64,000 nucleotides of DNA from Lishizhenia tianjinensis (GCF_900116425.1 NZ_FPAS01000002.1:328537-392536), one strand, 5' to 3'; positions 26,801-34,982 are shown, counted from the first letter of the stretch. Notes: a model not told the origin generated them from the letters alone. Translations and numbers: made by a program.

Positions 26801-27390
26801 TTGAGGTTGATGTTTCTAACGGCTGTCACCTCTACGATTCCATTTGGGTGAACGTAAGTTTTATTTCGGCCAGTGATGTGTTGGCTATAGCCTCAGATAC
26901 CATCGTTCCTTCAGGAACTGCTGTAAATCTTACTGCCCTACCGAGTGGGAATTACAATTATTCATGGTCGCCAACTACAGGTATTACAGATCCTAACCAA
27001 CAAAATCTTACGGTTGAAGTTTTTGAGGATATTACCTACACAGTAAGCGTAACAGATGGCATTTGTACACGAACGGATGATGTGGTATTAAAGGCCTTTA
27101 CTTATGTGTGTGGCGAACCTTTTGTGTTCGTACCCAATGCTTTTTCACCCGATGGAGATGGAGAGAATGATGTACTTTTTGTACGTTCTAACATCGTGAG
27201 TAAATTGACCTTTAAGGTCTTTGATAGATGGGGAGAATTGGTGTTCGAAAGCAATGATATTACCAGAGGTTGGGATGGAACATTCAAAGGCAAATTATTA
27301 GATCCCGATACCTATGATTATTATTTGGAAGCCTATTGTATAGATGGGAGTCAGGAAATTATTAAAGGAAACATAACTTTAATTCGTTAG
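23809..27390 (+). CDS. Giant secreted beta-propeller/PKD protein, type B T9SS substrate
   Basis: This 1193-residue protein has a signal peptide (1-20, ending LAQ). An N-terminal domain (about 30-260; GFMENKGQWEEDVLF, HNFFYGQD-like, ending APLVIDPVLVFATY) is the one usually found before SBBP repeats (DUF7948-type). Repeats with the pattern YxGGSxxD...DxxGNVFIAG fill about 270-770. A PKD domain (about 775-860, FIWDFGNGN) and Ig-like segments follow. The last 90 residues (VFVPNAFSPDGDGENDV ... FDRWGELVFES ... ITLIR) are the gliding-motility/CHU_C type B sorting domain. It is a surface adhesin or filament candidate, paired with the SprF gene downstream. Confidence 0.92.
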   Translation: MLKKLFFICSIVLFSVASLAQEIEHEHSLYHGFMENKGQWEEDVLFQMNLAYGNLWVEQGKFMYHLQDYSELEKVHGQLKQAKKGVTTFNQDIIHLNFLGSQEVKQVEKIGASQHYYNFFYGQDESKWTHGVKTYNEVKLHEFYPGIDLELIEIEGSFKYQFKVEQGVDPSSIQLQYSNQKGLQVGRDGALRIETFLGEIKEEKPYAYQIINGKIKEVECSFKLLNDSVVVFDLGSYSKHAPLVIDPVLVFATYCGSTTDNFGMTATYGHDGSAYSGGTIYGNAYPTPDPNAYNTTSNFTVQNVNNSITTDAFISKYAADGETMLWTSFLGGGNNTQGTETVHSLVCDLQDNIYLFGVTSSTDFPIVSGLQSTHGGGSALNIANNGCNFGTVGTDIYVAKLSANGHNLLGSTYVGGSANDGVNYLPSSGNYTSPVHYDSLTTNYGDQFRGEIFLDDNNNILIASCTRSTDFPTQTPFQSSLAGQQDGVVFKLKNDFTQLLWSSYFGGTKNDACNSVKLDGNGNVFIAGGTSSNNLSTTSGGYSPTYNGGESDGFLAKISSNGQTLMQTTYIGENLYDQAFFVELDENDKVYTVGQSAGGNFFVHPQSYSNAGSSQFVAKLNNDLTALERSTVFGTGSANIDISPSAFLVDVCGNIYVSGWGANILQTSPIGNMPTTSNAFQASAPNGFDFYLVVFERDLEGLLYGTYIGGFQANEHVDGGTSRFDKNGVVYQSVCAGCGGVSDFPTTPDAWSSQNLANNCNNLVFKFDFELIPKAEFFVDMELGCAPFTVDFSNFSTSDDNFIWDFGNGNLDSTTFEPSILYDTPGTYDVFLYVTDTVCLITDTAKVTITVDEPIQLDMPADVALCSPEELTFTPNSFGTANQFVWSTDVNFTDTINDDLTDSVLIVNPTTDQTYYLSVGDGACNTVDSVQVMFTSAAMELSGDINLCRDEVGSFTVQSLNPNLSLSNFNWSPDSVLVSGQGTDQIQAQFTTSQYMYVEVDVSNGCHLYDSIWVNVSFISASDVLAIASDTIVPSGTAVNLTALPSGNYNYSWSPTTGITDPNQQNLTVEVFEDITYTVSVTDGICTRTDDVVLKAFTYVCGEPFVFVPNAFSPDGDGENDVLFVRSNIVSKLTFKVFDRWGELVFESNDITRGWDGTFKGKLLDPDTYDYYLEAYCIDGSQEIIKGNITLIR

Positions 27391-27396
27391 ACTTTT

Positions 27397-28410
27397 ATGA
27401 GGCTGAAAGGGTTGAAATCTGTACTTGTTGTGCTTCTGGGAATGGTAAATTTCTGGAGCCAAGCCCAAGATGTGCATTTTTCTCAGTTTGATTACAACCC
27501 CGTTTTTCAAAACCCAGGTAACGTTGGACAATTTACTGGAGACCTTCGTTTTCATGTCAATTACAAAGATCAATGGCGTCGGGTGACTGTTCCTTTTCAA
27601 ACCACAAGTCTTTCCGTAGAAACACGCATTAAAAAAGTAGATGGCCTGGCCTTTGGAGTCTATTTGTTCCACGATGTTGTAGGAGATGGAAGTTTGAGAA
27701 CTGTTGAGTTTGTTCCGAGTGTTTCTTATTTATTGAAATTGACCCCCGATTCTACTCATACACTACGACCAGGTTTTCAAATAGGAATTAATAGTAGGAG
27801 TTTACAATTCGATCAGTTTTATTTCGACAACCAATTCAATGGAATCTTCTTCGATCCGAGTTTGCCAACCGGAGAAAATTTGGGTAATTTATCCAAAACC
27901 AATGTAACGATAGGCGCAGGTTTCGTTTATGAATTTTACATGGATGAAAGAAATAAAATCACAGCAGGAACAGGTCTTTTCAATATCAACAGACCCAATC
28001 AAGGATTTATAGGTCCGAAAGTACAGCGTGATATGCGTTTCAACCTCATGGCGCGTTATCAGCGCAAATTAGATCCCGATTGGGATATTCTACCCTCCTT
28101 ACAGTTTAATGTACAAGGGAAATATAAAGAACTCATCTTTGGAGCTCAAGCAAAGTATTATTTAGAGAACAGGAATGGGAACTACAAAGCCTTGTACGGC
28201 GGTTTGTACCTTAGAAACAGAGATGCCTTGTATCTATTATTAGGGATGGATTGGCAAAACATCTGGGCGGGAATAAGCTATGATATTAACGTTTCACAAT
28301 TGATACCCGCAAGTAATGCCCGCGGAGGTTTGGAATTGAGTTTCCGTTACATTCTAACCCGATTTAAACCTAAAAATATTAAACACAGAGTATGTCCAGA
28401 CTTCATATAG
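27397..28410 (+). CDS. PorP/SprF-family outer-membrane barrel
   Basis: The protein (337 residues) has a signal peptide (1-23, WSQAQD), then DVHFSQFDYNPVFQNPGNVG, the hallmark start of the PorP/SprF family (HFSQF.. NP..NPA). Strands with YKDQWRRV and the late AGISYDINVS..GGLELSFRYIL continue the family pattern. In Flavobacterium johnsoniae SprF is needed for surface delivery of its partner SprB, a type B substrate. Position 7 bases after the giant protein's gene suggests the same partnership here. Its end overlaps the next gene by 19 bases. Confidence 0.93.
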   Translation: MRLKGLKSVLVVLLGMVNFWSQAQDVHFSQFDYNPVFQNPGNVGQFTGDLRFHVNYKDQWRRVTVPFQTTSLSVETRIKKVDGLAFGVYLFHDVVGDGSLRTVEFVPSVSYLLKLTPDSTHTLRPGFQIGINSRSLQFDQFYFDNQFNGIFFDPSLPTGENLGNLSKTNVTIGAGFVYEFYMDERNKITAGTGLFNINRPNQGFIGPKVQRDMRFNLMARYQRKLDPDWDILPSLQFNVQGKYKELIFGAQAKYYLENRNGNYKALYGGLYLRNRDALYLLLGMDWQNIWAGISYDINVSQLIPASNARGGLELSFRYILTRFKPKNIKHRVCPDFI

Positions 28411-30617
28411 TTTTACTGATTAGCGTATTTTCTTTTTTGAGTTTCGGACAAAAAGAGTATCAAAAAAACGTTGAATTTGCCGATCAAAAAGTGGCGGAGG
28501 GAGATTATGTTTATGCATTAAATTACTATCAGAAGGCCATGAAAATAGATTCTACCAGCGTAGATATTTATTGGAAATATGCCCAAGCCTTGCGTGCTTT
28601 TAAGGATTACAGAAAGGCGGAGTACTACTATGCTAAAGTATACGAGCGAGAAGAAACGCAAATCTATGAGGAGAGTCTACTTTACTTAGGGTTGATGCAA
28701 AAGCAAAATGGTAAATATGCTGAAGCTTTGGAGACCTTCAAGTTGGCTAAAAAGAAATACAGAAGTTCTAAAAATAAGGATATATATGCCAAGGCGCGAC
28801 AAGAGTTCAAATCGTGTTTATGGGCAAAAAATGCAATAAGGGATACTTCCACTTTAGTTTTCGAGGCTTTGCCGGTAGGAGTAAATACGAAGAATGCAGA
28901 ATTTGGGCACAGGGTGCACAATCAGCAATTGTATTTTAGTTCCTTAAGAGCAGATTCAATTTCAGCGAATGAGGAGGTTTATGCAGATAGTTACTCTACT
29001 CAAATTTACAGGAGGAATTTGATCGGGGATGGTGATGTTGAACGAATTAAAGATTTGGCGTTGGATGCTTTCAATACAGGAAACGGTAGTTTTAGTTTGG
29101 ACGGAAAGCGCTTTTACTTCTCGGCTTGCAAACCTTATGGAGGAAATTACCAATGTAAAATCTTGGTGGCTTACACACAAAATGGTCGCTTCTCTGATAT
29201 AGATACCTTGGGAGAGATAATAAATGAGGCCTATGCAAACACAACCATGCCCTACATCGGAGAATGGGAAGGAGAAGAGGTGTTGTTCTTTGTGAGTGAT
29301 AGAGAAAAAGGCAAGGGTGGATTGGACATCTGGTATAGTTTTATAGAAGATGGTAATCAATACAAAAAACCTAGAAATGCAAGAAGTATTAACACCGCAG
29401 AAAATGATTTGAGTCCGTATTGGGATGGAGTTAATCAACGTTTATACTTCAGTAACTCATGGGATGAAGGTTTTGGTGGATACGATGTTTTTTATTCGGA
29501 GTATAACAATGGTTGGGGAGAAGCGGTAAATTTAGGTGCACCTATTAACAGTCCGGCGAATGATCTCTACTATTTCCAAGCGGGCGATAGTGCTTTTGTG
29601 AGTTCGAATCGATTGGGCGTTTTGTACAGTAAAAACCCAACCTGTTGTTCTGATGTTTTCGTAGCCTATAGATTGCCCCAAGAAGAGGAAGAATTGACAC
29701 CTCAAGAATCTTTGGAAGAACTAAACAAACGTTTACCCATTACCCTTTATTTCCACAATGACATTCCCGACCCAAGGTCTATAGACACTACATCCCAAGT
29801 GAATTACATCGATAGTTATAATGATTATATGGCGATGTTGGATCGTTACAAAAAAGAGTACAGCGCGGGGTTAAGTGGTGAAGCGGCTCAAGATGCCAAA
29901 GACGATATAGAAGATTTCTTTGTGGAATATGTGGAACAAGGCGTGAAAGATTTGGAGATTTTTAGGGATCTGTTGTTAGAGGAGTTGAATAAGGGACGTA
30001 AAATCAAGCTTACGGTAAAAGGTTTCGCAAGTCCTTTAGCTAAATCTGATTATAACGTTAACCTTACTAAGCGTAGAATCGCCTCGCTTAAAAATTACCT
30101 AGAAGAGTATGGAAATGGTGAATTCAAAAAGCATTTCGAAGCTGGGAATTTAACCATAGAGGAAGTTCCTTTTGGAGAATATACGGCCAATACTTTAACC
30201 AGTGATAACCCAAACGATAAGAAGAATTCTATCTATTCTAGAGCAGCAGCCATAGAGCGTAAAATAGAAGTGCAGAGTGTGTTTTTAGATACTTTGAAAA
30301 AAGAAGCGCAATTGGAGGTGAAGGAACCCATATATCAGTTCGATACGATTACAGAAGGTGAAATCATTCACCAAACATTTGTGCTAGAAAATACGGGGAA
30401 TGCCCCTTTGTACATAGATAGTTTACAATTACCTTGTCACTGTATAAGCGCTACCTTAAACGATAGCATTATTCTACCCGGTGAGCGCTTAGAAATCCCA
30501 GTTGTACTGGATACTAAAAATTACAAAGGTCGCTTGGTACAATCTGTTTATGTATATACCAAAGGTGCGGACAAACCCATGCGCTTGATTTTGGTGGGTA
30601 TCGTAGAGGAGGAGTAA
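28392..30617 (+). CDS. TPR-PD40-OmpA protein with C-terminal DUF1573-like domain
   Basis: The protein has 741 residues with a signal peptide (1-19, LSFGQ). TPR-like helices (about 25-150), PD40/WD40-like repeats (about 195-420; SLDGKRFYFSA, DIWYSF, YFSNSWDEGFGGYDVFYSE) and an OmpA-like region (about 530-640; VKGFASPLAKSDYNVNLTKRR) come in the order of PorE-type T9SS/gliding proteins. After residue 650 a DUF1573-like domain follows (TFVLENTGNAPLYIDSLQLPCHC). The OmpA part would hold peptidoglycan; the other parts probably bind the barrel or the adhesin. The DUF1573 tail on this layout is uncommon as far as I know. It completes a three-gene operon. Confidence 0.85.
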   Translation: MSRLHIVLLISVFSFLSFGQKEYQKNVEFADQKVAEGDYVYALNYYQKAMKIDSTSVDIYWKYAQALRAFKDYRKAEYYYAKVYEREETQIYEESLLYLGLMQKQNGKYAEALETFKLAKKKYRSSKNKDIYAKARQEFKSCLWAKNAIRDTSTLVFEALPVGVNTKNAEFGHRVHNQQLYFSSLRADSISANEEVYADSYSTQIYRRNLIGDGDVERIKDLALDAFNTGNGSFSLDGKRFYFSACKPYGGNYQCKILVAYTQNGRFSDIDTLGEIINEAYANTTMPYIGEWEGEEVLFFVSDREKGKGGLDIWYSFIEDGNQYKKPRNARSINTAENDLSPYWDGVNQRLYFSNSWDEGFGGYDVFYSEYNNGWGEAVNLGAPINSPANDLYYFQAGDSAFVSSNRLGVLYSKNPTCCSDVFVAYRLPQEEEELTPQESLEELNKRLPITLYFHNDIPDPRSIDTTSQVNYIDSYNDYMAMLDRYKKEYSAGLSGEAAQDAKDDIEDFFVEYVEQGVKDLEIFRDLLLEELNKGRKIKLTVKGFASPLAKSDYNVNLTKRRIASLKNYLEEYGNGEFKKHFEAGNLTIEEVPFGEYTANTLTSDNPNDKKNSIYSRAAAIERKIEVQSVFLDTLKKEAQLEVKEPIYQFDTITEGEIIHQTFVLENTGNAPLYIDSLQLPCHCISATLNDSIILPGERLEIPVVLDTKNYKGRLVQSVYVYTKGADKPMRLILVGIVEEE

Positions 30618-30628
30618 TCGATTGAAAG

Positions 30629-30704
30629 ATTCAATAATTCAAGGATTCAAGGATTCAACAATTCAAGGATTTGAAAGATTTGAAAATTTGAGGGATTTGA
30701 TTGA
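30629..30704. repeat. Five ATTCAANN 8-mers then four ATTTGANNN 9-mers
   Basis: The array starts 12 bases after the stop of the OmpA gene. It is followed by a TCTAG block (about 30722-30755: TCTCTAGAAGTCTAGG...TCTAG) like the one near 23468. The array lies between convergent genes and may double as transcript end, though no T-run hairpin is seen. Confidence 0.9.
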
Positions 30705-30753
30705 TTAAGGTTAGAACTAATCTAGCTCTCTAGAAGTCTAGGTATCTAGTAAT

Positions 30754-31971
30754 CTAATTCATCATTTTCTTGTAGGCCAACAGGTATTTCAAACCGCCAT
30801 TTTTTAGGGAGAACTTCTCTTTGGCGTATTGCATCATCTCTTGTCGGTTAATTTCTGGTAGGTGTAAGTTTTTTAAATGTTCTGCTTGGGTGCCTTTTAA
30901 CACTAAACCGGCTCCGGCTTCGGTGATGATTTTATCTGTGTCTCCAACTCCGGCATTACAAATTAAGGGAATACCCATGGCCATCAATTCTCCTTGTTTA
31001 ACAGGAGAAGAAGCTTTTTTAGAATATGCTGGAAGAATGAAAAAAACTGAAAGGTCAAAGATTGACATGTACAGCGGAACTTCATGATGAAGGCATGAGG
31101 TAACTATTATTTCCTCTATTGGAATATTCAATTTCTTGGCCTCACTTAAAATATATTCAGGGTCTTCTTTGCTCACAAATAGAAAGACAGGCTTTTGTTT
31201 ACTTCGTCTCAAATTGGCATACAAGGCCATCATTTCTGGAAGCATGTACCAAGTACCCAAAGAACCCACATAACCTAAAATAAAATCAGAGGATGCTATT
31301 TCCAATTTTTCTTTGGTGGCAATAATTTCCTTTTCTACGATTTCAAGAGGATTGAACAAGTCTGTATTTACACAACATGGAATAACGCTGATGTCGTTTT
31401 CTTTTAGCTTCACATTTTCCCATTGCAGGATTTCGGTTTTTGCGTTGTGAGTAAGCGATACAGTATGCTTGGCAGTATTTAAGAATTCGATTTCCTTCTT
31501 TTTGAAAAACTTGTAAATGGATTTGTAAAGGGGATGTTTTAAATTCCAGATTTTACCATCCACGCGTTCGTCGGCCCAGAAACCACGCATGTCAAAGAGA
31601 AAGTCTAAACCTTTCTTTTTACGCAAGGTAACCGCCGCCAATGCCGACATGTAACTTCTACAATGTACAAAAGCAATAGGGTATCTGTTGCAAATAGAAA
31701 GGGCAATCTTTTCCATTTTTTTGATATCTAAAAAGCTTGAAATCACAGGTGGGTTTTTCCTATAACTCTGAGGGTACCAATGAATCTTTGCTTCGTCACA
31801 AAAATCTTGTATAAATGTACCATGCGCCTCCCATCTGTCTTTTTTCTCAAAACTGATGAGATGAAAAACAAAGTCGTACTGCGTTAATTCTTTGAGGTAA
31901 GACAAAACTTGAGATTGTCCCAAAGGATCTGTCATTCCATCATAAGAAAGGTAGAGCACATGTTTTTTCAT
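30754..31971 (-). CDS. GT4-type glycosyltransferase
   Basis: The protein (405 residues) begins VLYLSYDGMTDPLGQSQVLSYL, a well-known start for Bacteroidota GT-B enzymes of the glycosyltransferase 4/1 group. FDMRGFWADERVDG (about 130), a VIPCCVNTDLF segment (about 205) and GYVGSLGTWY opening the second domain are as expected; SPVKQGELMAMGIPLI is the donor-binding C-terminal motif. Full length, unlike the gene at 21.5 kb. It is monocistronic, with repeat islands on both sides, which is common for mobile surface-glycan genes. Sugar unknown. Confidence 0.88.
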   Translation of the reverse strand: MKKHVLYLSYDGMTDPLGQSQVLSYLKELTQYDFVFHLISFEKKDRWEAHGTFIQDFCDEAKIHWYPQSYRKNPPVISSFLDIKKMEKIALSICNRYPIAFVHCRSYMSALAAVTLRKKKGLDFLFDMRGFWADERVDGKIWNLKHPLYKSIYKFFKKKEIEFLNTAKHTVSLTHNAKTEILQWENVKLKENDISVIPCCVNTDLFNPLEIVEKEIIATKEKLEIASSDFILGYVGSLGTWYMLPEMMALYANLRRSKQKPVFLFVSKEDPEYILSEAKKLNIPIEEIIVTSCLHHEVPLYMSIFDLSVFFILPAYSKKASSPVKQGELMAMGIPLICNAGVGDTDKIITEAGAGLVLKGTQAEHLKNLHLPEINRQEMMQYAKEKFSLKNGGLKYLLAYKKMMN

Positions 31972-32055
31972 GCTTTAAAAATAGAGATTAGTAGGGATAT
32001 TAGGGACGAATTAGGTCATTACTTGTTGTGGATTGATTATTTGCTTTTAGAGAGG

Positions 32056-32087
32056 GTTAGATTGTTAGACCGTTAGACGTGTAGATG
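32056..32087. repeat. Tandem 8-mers of a second type (GTTAGANN)
   Basis: GTTAGATT, GTTAGACC, GTTAGACG and a decayed TGTAGATG stand in tandem. The period is 8, as in the ATTCAANN arrays, but the sequence is unrelated. It is part of the 516-base gap 31972-32487. Confidence 0.8.
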
Positions 32088-32126
32088 GTAGGGAAAGGTA
32101 TTGATTGGACTTCGTACTAGTATTTA

Positions 32127-32203
32127 GTTCATTTCTTTTGCATTGCCCTTACTTCGGCTCCGCTCAGCACGGCGCAAGAAACGAACCAAAGAAAAATCTA
32201 GGC
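32127..32203. repeat. 77-bp dispersed hairpin repeat, copy 2
   Basis: About 71 of 77 positions match copy 1 at 23294-23370, including the GTTCATTTCTT arm, the ACTTCGGCTCCGCTCAG centre and the AAATCTAGGC end. It is followed, as in copy 1, by a GGCGATT-like link and an 8-mer/9-mer array (32218-32252). Confidence 0.9.
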
Positions 32204-32217
32204 AGGGCGATTGAACA

Positions 32218-32252
32218 ATTCAACAATTTGAAAATTTGAGGGATTTGATAGA
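32218..32252. repeat. Short 8-mer/9-mer array after hairpin repeat copy 2
   Basis: ATTCAACA (32218-32225) is followed by ATTTGAAAA, ATTTGAGGG and ATTTGATAG. It has the same order of units and the same distance from the 77-bp repeat as the array at 23386. Confidence 0.85.
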
Positions 32253-32281
32253 TTGGATGATTTGGTGGTTCAATCTTCGAA

Positions 32282-32359
32282 TTAATTTCCCAGCAGTTCG
32301 GTTTGTTTATAAATTATTTGAAGAAGTCGTCCTACAAAGGAAATAAATTCAAACCTTAA
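32282..32359 (+). pseudogene. 3' remnant of a four-helix-bundle (S23) gene
   Basis: This is a copy of the last 26 codons of the S23 gene at 34586-34978: 32282-32378 matches 34901-34997 with 4 mismatches in 97, all but two silent (L to F, D to N). The reading frame and TAA stop are kept, ending YKGNKFKP. The 5' part of the gene is absent; upstream sequence is unrelated. The match extends past the stop into the 8-mer CTTGAATC, after which this copy continues as a ten-copy array. Confidence 0.88.
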
Positions 32360-32363
32360 ACAA

Positions 32364-32443
32364 CTTGAATCCTTGAATCCTTGAATCCTTGAATCCTTGA
32401 ATCCTTGAATCCTTGAATCCTTGAATCCTTGAATCCTTGAATT
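32364..32443. repeat. Ten tandem CTTGAATC 8-mers
   Basis: Nine perfect copies and a final CTTGAATT run from 32364 to 32443. The reverse complement is the GATTCAAG/ATTCAAGG unit of other islands. The array starts 5 bases after the stop of the S23 remnant and lies 45 bases before the TetR-like gene, so its length could affect that gene's promoter. Confidence 0.95.
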
Positions 32444-32487
32444 GTTACTATATGTTAAAAGCTGATTTTTAAATACTAAACAATTCC

Positions 32488-33156
32488 ATGAAAGCGTTTG
32501 TTTTAAAAAGAAAAGTCATGGAAAAAGCAGTACTACTAAAAGCGTATAAAAAGTTTGAGCTCACCAAAGGAAGATCTCCGTATTCTGTTTTTGAATTTAC
32601 CGAAGAATTGGAGGTAGAGGAAAGTGAATTTTACACGCATTTTTCGAGTTTACAACAATTGAAAAAAGTGTTTTTACGTCAGTTAGTAGATAACACGTTA
32701 AAAGCCTTGAACGAGGATGAGAATTACGCTTCATTTAGTGCGCGTGAAAAGCTTCTGGCCTTGTACTTTACTTTATTTGAACATCTGAAATTAGAACGCA
32801 GCTATTTATTGCACAAATACAATTCCAGCGATCCAAGGGTTTTGAGGGAGTTTAAAGACGATTGGAAGGATTTCTTTTTACAACTCAACGCCAGGGTAGA
32901 ACAAATACTCATGGAGGCGAGAAATGAAGAAGAGGTGGTGAATAGACCTTATATCTCCGATCATTACGCAAAAGGGTTCTACTTATTATTTACCTACGTT
33001 TATAAGGTTTGGTTGAACGATGAGTCTGACGATTTTGAAACGACAGATGCGGCTATTGAGAAATCGGTCAACTTGGCTTTTGATTTATTGGGCAAAGGTC
33101 CGCTAGATGCCATGCTTGATTTTGGAAAGTTTGCCCTAAAAACAAAAGTATTTTAA
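32488..33156 (+). CDS. TetR/AcrR-like regulator
   Basis: This 222-residue protein has an N-terminal helix-turn-helix (KFELTKGRSPYSVFEF ... EVEESEFYTHFSSLQQLKKVFLRQLV), the TetR_N pattern with YxHFxS in the recognition helix, followed by an all-helical body with YKVWLNDES. An ATG at 32518 (MEKAVLLKAY) is a plausible shorter start. The next gene follows after 1 base, and a TetR-like protein beside an ABC1 kinase is a pairing I recall from other Bacteroidota. Ligand and targets unknown. Confidence 0.75.
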   Translation: MKAFVLKRKVMEKAVLLKAYKKFELTKGRSPYSVFEFTEELEVEESEFYTHFSSLQQLKKVFLRQLVDNTLKALNEDENYASFSAREKLLALYFTLFEHLKLERSYLLHKYNSSDPRVLREFKDDWKDFFLQLNARVEQILMEARNEEEVVNRPYISDHYAKGFYLLFTYVYKVWLNDESDDFETTDAAIEKSVNLAFDLLGKGPLDAMLDFGKFALKTKVF

Positions 33157-33157
33157 G

Positions 33158-34471
33158 ATGAGTAAAGACGAAAGTGGCCAAGGTAAGATTCCCGTATCTA
33201 AGGTGAAACGCGCTGCAAAAATTATGGGAGCCAGTGCGAAGGTAGGGGGTAATTATATTAAGTATTACGCCAAGAAATCTATCAATAGAGAGTTAACCAA
33301 AGATGAGTTGCACCAAGATAATGCAGAGGATATTTACGCGTCTTTAAGTGAGTTAAAAGGAAGTGCTTTAAAGGTGGCGCAAATGATGAGTATGGACAAT
33401 CAAATGTTGCCCTCGGCTTATCAAGAGAAATTTGCCTTATCGCAATACAGTGCACCGGCTCTATCCTTTCCTCTAATATCCAAGACCTTTGTAAAACAGT
33501 TAGGTGCAAAACCCAATGATTTGTTCGATTCTTTTACCAAAGATGCTGTGAATGCAGCCAGTATTGGTCAAGTGCACAAAGCCACAAAAGATGGAAAGGA
33601 ATTGGCGGTGAAAATTCAATATCCAGGCGTGGGTGATGCCATAAGTTCGGATTTGAAAATGATCAAACCTTTGGCCAAAAAACTGTTGAATATGAAGGCG
33701 GCCGACATGGAAATGTACATGGAAGAGGTAGAGTCTAAAATGATAGAGGAGACGGATTACGAATTGGAATTGGAGCGTTCGCAATTTATTTCTGAAAAAT
33801 GTGCCTTTATAGAACATGTTCGTTTTCCTAAATACTATAAGGAGTTCAGCGCAAAAAGGGTGTTGACCATGGATTGGTTGGATGGCGTGAAGTTTCCTGA
33901 CTTCATCAAAAGCAATCCGTCGCAAGAAGTTAGGAATCAGGTGGGTCAGAGTATGTGGGACTTTTTCATGTATCAAATGAAAGAACTGCGTATGGTACAT
34001 GCAGATCCACATCCCGGTAATTTTTTGGTGGATAAAGACAACAATTTGTGCATACTCGATTTTGGATGTGTAAAGGAAATTCCAGAAGATTTTGCCGCGA
34101 ATTACTTTCAATTGTTACGTCCAGATATACTGGAAAAAGAAGAAGAATTGAAAGCGATTTTCGAGAACATGAACTTTTATAGACCCGAGGATACGCCCGA
34201 ACAGAAAATGAAGTTAAAGGCCATGATTACTCAAAGTATAGCCTTACTCGCACAACCCTTTCATGGAGATGAATTCGATTTTGGAAACGATGCTTTCTTT
34301 AAAAAGATATACGGAATGGGAGAGGATTTGTCGCAAGACAAGGAATTAAGGAAAATGAATAACGCCAGAGGAAGTAGGGATGCCATATATATCATGCGTA
34401 CTTTCTTTGGACTGTATTCTTTATTGAATCAGTTGAGGGCAAAGGTGAGGGTGAATTATAAGCCTTTTTGA
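33158..34471 (+). CDS. ABC1/UbiB-family atypical protein kinase
   Basis: The protein has 437 residues. The N-terminal KGSALKVAQMMSMD matches the KxGQ helix that inhibits kinase activity in ADCK/UbiB proteins. AASIGQVHKA is the alanine/serine-rich loop replacing the glycine loop, VKIQYPG carries the ATP lysine, HADPHPGNFLV the catalytic loop and LDFGCVKE the DFG-like metal site. Family members support quinone or lipid metabolism through ATPase activity. It is coupled to the TetR-like gene (1-base gap). ATTCAANN repeats begin 1 base after its stop. Confidence 0.93.
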   Translation: MSKDESGQGKIPVSKVKRAAKIMGASAKVGGNYIKYYAKKSINRELTKDELHQDNAEDIYASLSELKGSALKVAQMMSMDNQMLPSAYQEKFALSQYSAPALSFPLISKTFVKQLGAKPNDLFDSFTKDAVNAASIGQVHKATKDGKELAVKIQYPGVGDAISSDLKMIKPLAKKLLNMKAADMEMYMEEVESKMIEETDYELELERSQFISEKCAFIEHVRFPKYYKEFSAKRVLTMDWLDGVKFPDFIKSNPSQEVRNQVGQSMWDFFMYQMKELRMVHADPHPGNFLVDKDNNLCILDFGCVKEIPEDFAANYFQLLRPDILEKEEELKAIFENMNFYRPEDTPEQKMKLKAMITQSIALLAQPFHGDEFDFGNDAFFKKIYGMGEDLSQDKELRKMNNARGSRDAIYIMRTFFGLYSLLNQLRAKVRVNYKPF

Positions 34472-34472
34472 A

Positions 34473-34504
34473 ATTCAAGAATTCAAAGATTCAACAATTC
34501 AAGG
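34473..34504. repeat. Four ATTCAANN 8-mers upstream of the S23 gene
   Basis: ATTCAAGA, ATTCAAAG, ATTCAACA and ATTCAAGG follow in tandem. The two units after the S23 gene (34983-34998) are in inverted orientation, so the gene is bracketed like an element with terminal inverted repeats. Confidence 0.9.
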
Positions 34505-34585
34505 ATTGTTGGGGAAAGAATATTTGATTTTCAAATTAGAAGGTAATAGTTTAACTTGTAAAGACTAATCAAAACCTAAATAATT

Positions 34586-34978
34586 ATGTCGACCTATAAG
34601 AAATTTGAAGATTTGGAAGTGTGGAAAATGAGTCGTGAGCTTTGTTACGCTTTGCACCTTGCTTGTCAAAAGAAGGAGGTTCCCAATTCTGGATATCTCA
34701 TAAATCATCTATACAAAACAGCAGGAAGTATTATGGATAATATTGCTGAAGGATTTGAAAGAGGTGGTAATAAGGAGCTTTTACAGTTTTTGTATATAGC
34801 AAAAGGAAGTTCTGGAGAATTTCGATCACAGGTGTACCGAGCGCTAGACCTTGATGTTTTTTCTCAGGATCAATTTGATGGACTAATAAAGAAAAGTGTT
34901 TTAATTTCCCAGCAGCTCGGTTTGTTTATAAATTATTTGAAAAAGTCTTCCTACAAAGGAGATAAATTCAAACCTTAA
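34586..34978 (+). CDS. Four-helix-bundle protein, S23/rRNA-intervening-sequence family
   Basis: This 130-residue, all-helical protein has YKKFEDLEVWKMSRELCYAL, SIMDNIAEGFERGGNKELLQFLYIAKGSSGEF and a final helix with QQLGLFINYLKK, the signature of the S23 family first seen in 23S rRNA intervening sequences and related in fold to Avd of diversity-generating retroelements. Its molecular role is unproven. It is bracketed by inverted 8-mers (34473-34504 and 34983-34998) and has a 3' remnant at 32282, which suggests it is part of a small mobile or repeat-associated unit. Confidence 0.92.
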   Translation: MSTYKKFEDLEVWKMSRELCYALHLACQKKEVPNSGYLINHLYKTAGSIMDNIAEGFERGGNKELLQFLYIAKGSSGEFRSQVYRALDLDVFSQDQFDGLIKKSVLISQQLGLFINYLKKSSYKGDKFKP

Positions 34979-34982
34979 ACAA

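Noticed and set aside
28962-29438. 158-codon open frame antisense to the OmpA-type gene
   Set aside because: It is a shadow of a clear coding region with PD40 repeats.
32364-32443. CRISPR-like array
   Set aside because: The units are directly tandem 8-mers without spacers and there are no cas genes.
33500-34111. 203-codon open frame antisense to the UbiB-like kinase gene
   Set aside because: It is the mirror of a well-recognised gene; rich in His, Phe and Ile as expected from reversed codons.
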